Source of the DNA: Trichormus sp. M33_DOE_039
GTDB lineage: Bacteria > Cyanobacteriota > Cyanobacteriia > Cyanobacteriales > Nostocaceae
Assembly: GCA_015296085.1 (NCBI GenBank)
Contig: DVDT01000033.1
Location: 1 to 64,000, forward strand
Direction of reading: 5' to 3'
Length of the DNA: 64,000 bases
Shown here: one piece after another, positions 47,601 to 59,600 of the stretch
How the letters are laid out: each line of letters begins with the position of its first letter
How positions within the stretch are numbered: the stretch's first letter is position 1
Notes under the pieces: generated by a model
Seen by the model: the letters and a program-made list of their open reading frames with translations, nothing else
Told to the model about the DNA's origin: nothing
Database searches by the model: none
Translations under genes and position numbers: made by a program

Positions 47601-50600
47601 ACAGCCAACCCTGGTCAAAGTGTCAACGTCAAAGCCGTAGACTACACCAGATTAATCGACACTGCCGGTGGTATCGGTGGTGGCGGTACGACAGGTATTG
47701 GTGCTGGTATTGGCGTAGATAATATTACTAAAGATACCCAAGCCTACATCGGCAATGCTCAGGTGCAAGCTGCCGGCGATGTGAAAGTCCAGGCACTCTC
47801 AGAAGAGACAATTATCTCTGTCTCCATTGCTGGTGGTGGCGGGGCGACAGCTGGTATCGCTGGGGCTGCTGGTATCCATGTGATTAATAACACTACTAGA
47901 GCCTTTATCGGTGATGACCCCAAAGACCAAGTAACGCCATCAGGAAAAGCCACCATCAATGCTGATGGTAGTGTGTTGGTAGCAGCAGAAGACCATACAG
48001 ACATCACTACCATAGCAGGCAGTATTACTGGTGGTGGCACAGCCGCCATTGGTGCTGCCGTGAGTGTACCCGTGATTACCAAAACCACAGAATCCTTCAT
48101 TGGTTCTCAGGCAGAAGTAACAGCCAAAGGCTTTGGTAGTGGTATCACCGTCAATACAGGTAACTTCGATACCAACAGTAACCTGGGGATTCTCAATGCT
48201 GATGATCCATTATTACCGGCGATCGCCTCTGTTACTTTCAATCCTGCCACGGCGGTCAATAACAACAACAACACCATTACTCTTAATACCGACCTGCAAA
48301 CAGGACAAGCGGTCATCTATGACAACGGTGGTGGTAACAGTATTGGTTCCTTAGTCAAGGGCGATACATATTACGTCATTAAAGACGCGACAAATCGCAT
48401 TAAACTAGCTAGTAGCCAAGCCAATGCGGCGGCGGGAATTGCCATTGATATAGACCCCACCACCGCCACCGGCACAGCCCACACCCTCACGGCTATACCC
48501 TCTCGCACCGCTACAGCCCAGAAACAGGAAGGATATCGGGGTGTAGCAGTCACAGCTATTAACAGCGATAAACTGCTGGGAGTCACCGTAAGCGGCGGTG
48601 GTTCGGGTTCAGTAGCAGTAAACATCGGTGGTTCCGTCAATGTCCTGACCAATAACACCTCAGCATACATTGGTGATGGAGCGAAAGTCACCGCGAGCAA
48701 CGTCTTCAATGTTCCTAACCAAGAACCCTCAATCTTGGTGGCGGCTGGTAATGACTTCCACCACCTGGGGATAGTGGTAGCAGTAGCAGGTGCGGGGGCT
48801 GTGGCGGTAGTTCCTGGTGCTGATGTATTAGTAGTGAATAACAATACACTAGCTTATGTGGGTGATCAGGCTGAACTCACCGCCGACCGGGATATTTATG
48901 TGAAAGCGATCGCCTCAGAAGATATTCTCAATGTAGTAGCTGGTGCGGCTGGTGCTGGTACAGTGGCTGTAGGTGGTGCAGTGTCAGTCATCTCCTTGAA
49001 TAACACCACCTATGCTTACATCGGTGATAACAACGCTCAAGACCAGCAGGGTGCTAAAGCCACAGCTGGAGGCAATATCTTAGTAGCAGCCGATGATACC
49101 ACCACCATGACCACAGGTACAGGTGGACTGGGTGTGGGTATTGGAGTGGCAGGTATTGGTGGTTCTGTTGGCGTATCAGTCATCAAGAAAGATACTCAGG
49201 CTTTTGTTGGTCATTTCTCCCAAATTGATGCTCAGGGTAACAATGCTGCCCTCAGTAACGGTGTGTACAATGGCGGCATCAGTAACGGCGGATTTACCAC
49301 TCAGACCGGCTTCAAAGGTTTGGATGTCCAGGCATCTTCCCAAGAGAAAATCATCAGCATTATCGTAGCGGCTGGGGCTGGTAAGTTCCTCGGCTTGGCG
49401 GGTGCAGTCACCGTGGAAGATATCGCTTCTAACACCGTTGCTTACATTGGTGCGAGTGCCACTGTTAATACTGCTCAATCAGTGAATGTCTCGGCAGTTA
49501 ACAAGGCGACCTTTGAGGCTAAAGCTTTAGGCTTTGCGGGCGGTAAAGTCGGCATCAGTGGCAGCGTTGATGTAGGTAACGTCAACAATAATACTAATGC
49601 CTTTATTGGTACAGGGGCAGTAGTCACTGCCAGCCAAAGTGTTGATGTCAATGCCCTGTCTTACAAGAATATTAACAGCCTCACTATTAGCGGTTCTGTG
49701 GGTCTGGGAGCTTTAACAGGGGCGATTTCAGTTTGGTCTTTCGGCACAGCTTTGGATTCCCAAGGCGGATTGAGTAGTGATGCCCTGCAAAAACTCACCG
49801 AAACCCTCACGGAAGCTGCTAATGTTTCTAGTGCCTTCGGCAGTACAATTCAACGCAATTTTGATGTCAGCCAAGCAGTAGACTACACCACCGATACCAT
49901 TACCTTCCAGTCTGCCCCTGGTTTTGCCACTGGTGATGCCGTTGTTTATCGCAAAGATGCCAACTCTGCTGGCAGTATCGGCAACCTAGTAGATGGTGGT
50001 GTCTACTACGTGATTCTCAAAGCCAACAATCAAATTCAGCTAGCGGCGACTGAAGCCGATGCCCAGCAAGGGTTAGCTATTAACCTCACCTCAGCAGCCA
50101 ATGTCACCGGGACTCACCAACTCACCCTCAACCTGACAACAACGAGTGTAGCTTTATCTGGTAGCGGTAGTCCTACAGGTGCAAGGTTAGGCACAGTTGC
50201 TTGGATTGATGGTGTTGTGACTGCTGGTGATGATGTCAATGTCCGCGCCCATGAAGAACTCATCCTGAATAACACAGCTGGTAGTGGGGCAGCTGGATTA
50301 GTGGGACTGGGTGGTTCTGTGGTAGTTGCCAACATCAAGAGTGTGACTGATGCGGCTCTTGGTGGTAATGCTAGGGTGGCAGCAGGGACACAAACAGGTG
50401 ATAACGTCCTGGTATCAGCTAAATTCACCGAATCCCTGAAAGGGTTCGCTGTGGGAGGTCGAGTTGGTGCAGTGTCCTTGGGGGCGCAGGTAGTAATTCT
50501 CACTGATAACAGTGAACAGAAAGCTTACGTTGATACCGGGGCTGAAATCCTCCAAGCTGATGAAGTCAAGATTACAGCCACCAGTGACCGGAAGGTATCG

Positions 50601-53600
50601 GCGGAGAACTTTGGACTAGATATTGGGGGATTAGCAGCTGGGGCAGCGATCGCTAGAGTTAATATTGGTGGTGAAACCAGTGCTTACATCGGTGATGGCA
50701 CTTCCGGCTTCAATGTCCAAATGGGACAAGCAGATGGGCCGAAGATTGGTAGCTTAACGGTCACAGCAGATTCTAAGATTAGACCTTTAGATAATCAATC
50801 GATGGCGAAAACGCAAGCCGTAGCTGCGGGTATTGGTTCTGGTACGGGTAACGATGCTAAAGCCACCCTCAATGCCAAAGTCAATGCTCTTATTGGCAAT
50901 GCTGCCAGCATCTATTCTACGGGTGATGTCAAAGTTAATGCCGTTTCTACTACTAAAGCCACAGTTAATACTGATGGCTTTACGGTTGCTGGTATAGCAG
51001 TTGGTGTCTCCCTATCAGAAGTCAGCATTACCCCTGTGATTACAGCCTCAGTGGGTGAAGATGTAGTAATTAACGCTGGGGGTAACTTCCAGTTAATTGC
51101 AGATTCCACCAACACAGCTGACGCTGACTCGAAAAATACTGGTGGTGGTGGAGTTCCCATCTACAGATCCAATTCAACCATCAATATCAATGATAAGACT
51201 ACGGCATCAGTTGGCAACAGAAGTGCGATCGCCGCAGGGAACAATCTGGAAGTGACGGCGAAAATGAGTACCACTGCTAATTCTCCTGAAGCTAAAGCCG
51301 AAGCCGGGGGATTAGGTGCTGATACTCGCACAGAAATCACCACTACACTGATTGACGAGACTAAGACGAATATTGGCAATGCCGTGAACTTGAGTGCGAA
51401 AGTTGTCACCTTGGAAGCTGTTGTCACCAAAATTGATCTCACTCCCACAGCTACGGCTATTTCCTACGTCATCGGTGCTACTTCCAATGCGACTTCTACC
51501 CTAACTACAACTTCCAAAGCCCAAGTTGATATCGCCGCGCAAGCCAAGATTAAAGGCACAGATCAAGTCAAAATTAGTGCGAGACACGACGAACTCAAGA
51601 CCAATTCCAAAACCAGTGCGACAACGGAAGGTCTAGGGGCAGACACCAATTCCACCGCCACTACCAGCCAAACCACAACCACAAACGTTAATACTGGTAC
51701 TGGCTCGGAAATCGCTACCAGAAGTTTGTTAGTAGAAGCCAACACCCCATTGACAATCAGTTCTGCTGCTACCCCAGAACAGAACGGTGCTGTCATCGAA
51801 ACAGGGGAAGCCACAGGAAACCGCACCTTATCCCTCAACCGGACAATTGACTTCAACTCCAAGATCATCATGTTGGGTGCGCCTAGTCCTACCCTGGAAA
51901 TTGATGCTAACGGTAATTTAGTGCGGCAAGTCAATGTCAGCGTCCAGCAAACACCTACAGAAATTGTTGTTGATGATATTACCAACACCAATACTCTAGC
52001 GGGAACAATCACCTTCTCGATGCAGGAATCGGTTTATGACAGCACTGCACCAGTAACTATCACAGACGTAGCTGTGATTAAAGGTAACGCCACAGTCGAG
52101 TTTATCACTGGATTCGAGCGTGTAGACATTATCAATCGTTCTGCCAAGAACCTGAAAATCAATGATATTGATGTCCTCAACACATCAGGGCAGTTAGATA
52201 CTAATATTACCGTCAACGTCAGGAATAAGACTGGCTTTAACTACACCACCACAACCAACCCAGGCAATACAGCCATCACCATCACCAATATCGGCAACGC
52301 AGATATCCGCCTCAATGGATTTATTGACAATCCCTTCGGCACTACACAAATCCTCAACAACGGTGGTAATCTCTTCGCCTCCGACTCAGCCGCCAAGATA
52401 GAAACAACTGCTTTAACTTTGCAGGCTGATAACGGCAGCATCGGCACAGCCAGTAACCGCATTCAAACTCAGTCTAGTACGCTGAGTGCGATCGCCCGCA
52501 ACAACATCTTCATCAACGAATTTGCCGACGACTTAACCATCAACCAAGTCACCTCCAGCAACGGTAATGTTGACCTGCAAGCCCAAGGCTCAATCTTAGA
52601 TGGTAACGACACAGCCACCGCAGACATCACCGCCCAACAAATCAAACTTAACGCCCTCAACGGTAGTATTGGTAGTGATGCCAATATCTTAGAAGTGAAT
52701 GCGACTGCTACCACGGCTGGACTCACAGCTTTGGCACAGCAAAACATCATGATTAGCGACATTGAGGGTGGTTTAAGTATTAATGATGTCACCTCCATTG
52801 CAGGCAATGTCCACCTGACACTACCAGACCTAGCCAGCCAAGGACAAGATTTAGTCTTGGGTAACAGTGGCAAGATTTTAGCCAGTCGCGGTTCAGTCAA
52901 CCTGCAAGCAGGTGACAACGTGACATTCGCAGCCAGCAGTAAAGTCACAGCCCAGTCATCAGTCAACATTACTGGTGATTGGGGTAGTGCCGATTTAGAA
53001 GGTACAGTCATCGAATTAAATGGAGAAATTGCAGCGAGTTCCGTCCAGATTACAGGTGAAGTAGATGGTGATGTCATCACTCTCCGCAACGTCAACACCG
53101 GAGTCACCACCACAATCGAAACAGGTGGCGGCGACGATAGGATTTACATCGGTAGTCAAGCCACACCACAAACCAACACTGATGGACTCCTTGATAATAT
53201 TCGGGGACAGGTAATTATTCGCGGTGGTACAGGTACTGACCGCATAGAATTAGATGACTCTGCCGACACCAAAATCAACACAGGCATCATCACCAACAAC
53301 CGTGTTACAGGTTTCGGTATGAGTCTAGGCATTCAATATGCAGATATTGAAGCTATGCAGATATCCTTGGGTAAAAATGCCAATACAGTCAATATTCAAA
53401 GTACCCAAGACAACACGGCAACATTGGTTAATATAGGTGCAGGCAACAACATTATTAACGTCGGCAATACCAACAACCAAGTTAACGAGATTAATGGATT
53501 GCTAGAGATTCGCGGTGGGACTGGTACTGATACCCTCAACATCAACGATACAGGCGACACCACTACCAACGCAGGTATCATAGACAGCAAACGCATCACA

Positions 53601-56600
53601 GGTTTGGGCATGGGGTCAACCGACCAAACAGCCAGCAATTTAGAACGGGGTATTGTCTACAGTGGCTTGGAGGGCGTACAGATCAACTTAGGCAATAGTG
53701 ATGATGAATTCACCGTTAATGCTATTGATACTGAGACAACCATCAACACTGGTGCAGGGGATGACAGTATTACAGTAGGAAATGAACTACCACGAATTGC
53801 CGCACGGCTACTGGTGCAAGGGGGATTAGGAGCAGATACTTTAGTAGTCAACTCCAACATTGCCAGCGATTTAACCCTCAACCGTGGAGTCCTAACCGGA
53901 TCAGATGTACCCGGCCGCATTGACTTTGAAGAAATTGCTGCTCTGACTATTACCCAAAGTGAAAGTAATGACCAATTCACCCTCCTGGATACCACAACAC
54001 CACTCACCTTAAATACAGGTGGAGGCAGTGACCAAGTAACAGTTGTCAATACTACTGCGGCGGTAAATCTTAAGCTTGGTGATGGCGATGATCAAGTAAC
54101 AGTCCTCAATGCCAATACTGCACTTGCAATTAATGGTGAAGGAAGCGGTGTTGACAGGCTGATTATAGATCGCTCTAGCCAAACTGCGGCAGCGATTGGC
54201 GGACTGCTCAGGGATGATACACAAGCTAACACAGGTGTCATTGAAAACTTAACACTTGGTGATGTCAGCTTCAGTGCCATTGAGCAAGTAGAAATGAAAC
54301 TTGGCACAGGTAACGATGACCTCACCATTGACACCACCTTAACCAACACAATAGTTACAGTCAAAGGTGGTGACGGCGATGATGCCATTACTGTCCGCAG
54401 TATTGGTAGTCCTGAAACCAACATCTTCGGTGAACTTGGTGTCGATACAGTCACCGTGATTATCGATGGTGTACCCACAGACAACCAGTTTACGAGTCTC
54501 AAGTTAGATGTTGAGACTCTGGTTGTAGATAATAGCAGTAACACCAGTCAATCAGTAGATTGGACACTGAGAAATGGGGAAATCCTGGAAGCTAAACTAA
54601 CTTCTAGTACATCACCGATTTCCGTCATTAATACCGAGGGTGCAGAACTGACCCGAATTATCGGTGGAACTCAGGCTGACACCTTAAATGTTGTGAGTGA
54701 AACGGCTAATAATATTGAAGGATTAATTGATGGCGATCGCGTCGAGTTAAAATCTGGCTTAAATGTCCTCCAACCAGCTGATTTTGAAACCTTCCGCAAC
54801 TATGACGCTGTAATTGATTTCGACAAATTGCAAGGTGCTGTTACTAGCTATACAGAAGAAGGCTTCCAACTTGCGAGTACCCGCACATTTACATTTCCTT
54901 TTGGCCCGATTACAATTCCTGTGCCAATTCAGCGTGACGATACCATCAGTCCAGCAGCCAAGGCGGAAACCACTAACGATAGATTCACTTTGACATCGGC
55001 CACAGGTGGCAGTTTCGCACTTTACTCTTTATCTCTGGCAGCACCCACAACCCAGTCTGTCACCTTCACTGGTACAACTATGAATGGGGCAACAGTCACA
55101 CAGGTAGTTTCAGTAGAAGGTAATGCTGGTTTTCAGACCTTCAATTTCCCCACCAGTTTTGGGGTCTTGAAGTCTCTATCCTGGCAACCGGGTACAACCT
55201 TAATAGACAACATCGTTGCTAGAGAACAGTTCGCCAATATTACCCCAACCACTACCACCACATCCATACCCACCTTAAATCTGAGTGGCGATATTCTGTT
55301 CGATACAGATAATCTACTAATCTATGTTGACTCAGACGAGAATGGTACCTATGAGCGAGTTATCCGTAACAATGACTCCATTGATGGCATGAGATTGCTG
55401 ACATCTGTAGTTAATAGTAATATTGCTCAATTCCGCTTCGGAGGTAACATCAACTTTGCTGACAATACCTCCGTTATTGGTAATAGCATCGTCTCAGGTT
55501 TTGGTAGCCGTGGACTCTCCTTACTGGCTGGTAATGATGTCAACGTTGGTGCTGGTGTCACCTTCAACTTCTCAGCTAATGGCACCATTGGTGGAGTTGG
55601 TGGTGGTAATGGTGCCGGTGCAGGAGGTCAAGGAGGAGATGGATTATTCACACGTGGTCTGCCTGGTTGGAACACCAGTGGTTTTACAACAGGCGGTGGT
55701 GGTGGTGCAGGAAATAAGAATAGGACAAACGGTGCTAATGGTACTACCTATCCAGGCACAGGTAGCGGTGGTGGTGGCGGCGGCGGCGGCCACACTAACG
55801 AGGGGCGAGGTAGCACTGGTAATTTAGGTGTAGCGGGTTCTAATGGTGGTACTGGTAGCGCATCCTTTGGTGGTTTTGGCAATGTTGGAGGTACTGGTAT
55901 CAACGGTGGCGTTGCTGGTACTCGTGGTGGACAGGGGCAAATTGGTAGCCCTGGTAGTGGAGGTACTGGTGGTGCTGGTGGTGACTATAATAATTTCCAA
56001 CCCTCCGGTCAATGGCCTGGCAGAGGTGGAGAAGGTGGCGATACTGGAGATAGAGGTTTCGATGGTGACAATGGTACCAACGGTCTAGATGGTCTGTTTC
56101 TGTTAGCTCAAAATGGCGGCAACGGTGGCAATGCTGGCAATGGTAGCAATACTGGTAGTGGTTTAAGCATCTCTGGCGGCGGCGGCGGCGGTAGCGGTGG
56201 CGGCGGTGCTTCTGGATATGGTGGCACTGGCGGCGGCGGTGGCGGTGGCGGCGGTGGCGGCGGTGGCGGCGGTGGCAATGATGGTGGTAATACAATATTC
56301 GGTTCCGGTGGTGCTGGTGGCGGCGGCGGTGGACGCGGCGGTGATGGTGGCTATGGTGGTGATGGTGGTGATGGTGGCAATGGCGGCTTAGGCGGCGGCG
56401 GCGGTGGTGCCTTTGAAATTCTGGCTTTAGGTCGGATTACTTCTAGTAGTAATAACTTTGAGGCTAGAGGTGGGGACGGCACAGATGGACAGAATGGGCA
56501 ACCAGGTCAGTCTGGAGAGGCAGGCCAAAGTGGTTACAGTGGGCAGAATGGTGGTAGGGGCGGCGGTTCCCTAAGTGGCGGTGGCGGCGGTAATGGGGGC

Positions 56601-59600
56601 CGTGGCGGCAATGGTGGCCGTGGTGGTGTTGGTGGCCGTGGCGGTAATGGTGGTGAAGGAGGCGGCGGTGCCGGTGGTACTGTTAAGTTCTACGCTACAA
56701 CCCTAAATACCAGTGGTGCAGCTATCAACACCACTGGTGGTACGGGTTCTCAAATTGCGGGTAATGGACGGCTGATCATTGGTAGCAATACCTATACAGG
56801 TAGTCTACCAGGAACAAGAACAGCAACGACCACATCCTTCTTTACAGGTCAGCGTGCAGACAATCCCTTCATCTCCGATTTCTTCACTACTGATAAACAA
56901 ATTACACCTTTCATTGCTGGTTTAACTGGAGGTGCAAACACCTACGGTTTATTAGCAGGAATTGATGGCAGAAACTTAGGTATCAACACCTCAGCCAATC
57001 CTGATGCCTTAGTAGCGGTGTATCGATTAGATTTAGGGCCATCAGGCTTTAATCAGAATTACGGTACCTTCGACATCAACGGGACACAAAATGCCGACTT
57101 CGATATGTTGTTGTTCGTTAACCTGACAGATTCTGTCTTGACAAATCCCACACTCGGTATCTTGCCCACAACCTTGACCTCAAACTTTACTCAAAGTTTG
57201 CTCACAGCTGGTTTCCGCACCGACACTACATTTGGTGGGTCAGGGCAAGCACAGGTTTTGACAGCACTGAATCCGGGTGCAGTTTGGGCAACCCTAATAC
57301 CCGGAGACGGAGTCAAGGTCAATGCAGCAATTAGTGGTTCAACTACATCAATTTCCAATACCACCCTCATTGATGGACAAATAGCCTACATCCGAGCTGC
57401 ACGCCCAGATTTGACGGTGATACCAAACCTCACAGGACTACAATCAATCACAGTCAGCCCAGATGGTCAACAGGTGTACGGAGTCAACCCCACACAAAAC
57501 GCCTTAGTAGCTGTGAATGCGAATGACCTGACTCAGCGTCAGTTATTCAAAGACGGATTAGAAGGGGTTAATGGATTAGCGGGTGCTACCGACCTGACCA
57601 TCAGTCGTGACGGTAATCATGTTTACGTAACCAGTCCAGGTGACAGAATCTTGTCAGTCTTCCAGAGAAATTCCACTAACGGCAATCTCAGCCTAGTTCA
57701 AGCAATAGCAACTAGCGGGCGAAGTTTGGAATCAGTGGCAATCAGTAACGATGGCAACCGCGTTTATGCGGCGGGAACAAACGGTATCCTGGCATTTAAC
57801 CGCAACACCACTACTGGAGGTTTGACAACTGCTCAGACATCATTAAGTCTAGGTGGTGTTAGTAACTTCAGCAATATAGCAGTTAGCAACAATGGTTCAG
57901 TACTATATGCCGTTAGTCGCAACAGTGACAGCTTATTAATTGTCAACGCCAGCAATCTTAGCGTCATCCAAAACATATCGGGAGCTGCCAATGGATTAGA
58001 TGGGGCTAAAGGTCTAGCCATCAGTTCAGACGATCGCTTTGTCTATGTTACAGGTCAAGACGGCAACACTTTGTCAGTCTTCCAACGCGACACCACCGCT
58101 CAAACCCTCACCCTTGTGCAGACATTCCAAAATGGGATCAATGGTGTACGTGGTCTCCTCGGTGCGAGTGATGTGACTGTAACACCAGATGGCAGGTACG
58201 TCATGGTCAGTGGTACTGACAGCAATGCAGTGGCAGTGTTCGAGCAGGACACAAGTAACGGTAAATTACAATTCGTGCAACTGTTGCGGAATAACGTCGG
58301 TAGTGCAGCCGGATTACAGACACCTACAACCATAGCCACCAACGCCAGTGGTACTAAAACCTTCGTCAGTAGCTTAGGAATTACAGGCAGCAGTGGAGGA
58401 CTGGCAGTCTTTGATACTAATACACTGCTGCCAGAACCAACAACCATCCTCACTACATTCGATAACATCGAAGCCTTAGGGGTAAGTACAGCCAGTGGTG
58501 AAGACATTATCACCTTACGCCAAGCCCCATCTCCAGAAGTAGTAACAACCACAATCAATACTGGAGACGGAGATGATAGCGTCATCTTACAAGCTTTAAG
58601 CTCTGCCACGGTAGTTAACTTAGGCATAGGCAATGACACAGCACAACTCCGTGCCGACACTCCTAGCTCTAACCTGATTGTCCGGGGTGAGAGTGGCGAC
58701 GATTCGATCAACATCGAACGGGTAGGAACTTCTAGCCGCACCGAAGTCTTTGGTGGTGATGGACGTGACACAGTACGCGTTTCTGGAGCGAATCTGCCCA
58801 CCTCCGCTACTACCATCGCCCACGGAGACGACCCCAATAACTTACCCCAAACCCAAGGTGACAGGCTGATCTTTGATCCCCAAAACCCCACCCCCAATAC
58901 CCCCAACTACACACCAGCCCCACCAACCCCAGGTGCTGGCAATGTCAACGTCAATGGTAGGGGTGTACTCCAGTACGATACTTTTGAGGGGAATGTCATT
59001 GTTATTGCTGCACCCATCATCACCTTTAGCGGTCAGCCTTACCAAATCAACGAAGGTCAGTCTGTTACCCTCCGAGCCAACGTCACCCCACTAGGACAAG
59101 GAAACACACTCTCAGGGCCAGTCATCTGGGATATTAATGGTGACGGCAGTTTTGGAGAGATTAGTGGCGCAACTTTGACACTCAGTTGGGCGCAACTAGT
59201 AGATTTAGGATTAGCAGATAACGGTACATACCAAATCGGTGTCCGAGCCACTAACACTGATGGTTTCTCTAGTGACGCGTTTACTAACCTGACAATCAAC
59301 AACACACCACCAAGCATCCAAGTGAATGGTGTTAATGAAGTAGCAGTTGGCTCACCATACACAATTAACTTCTCTGCCACCGACCCTGGTAACGACCGCG
59401 TGTTTGAATGGCGCATTGATTGGGGCGATGGCACACCCGTCGAAATCTTTGGTAGTAACACCACATCAGCCACCCATATCTACACCAATCCTGGGAAAAC
59501 GCAAATTGTAGTTGGTGCAGTGGATGAAGACTCCGCACCCAATGCCACCTTTGCCGCGCCGAAGACGATCAGCATCACAGTTTCAGCCAATCAAGTTAAT

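Noticed and set aside
58100-58906. 268-codon minus-strand ORF in the propeller region
   Set aside because: Antisense to a clear YVTN beta-propeller and RTX-like sequence; composition is typical of an antisense shadow.
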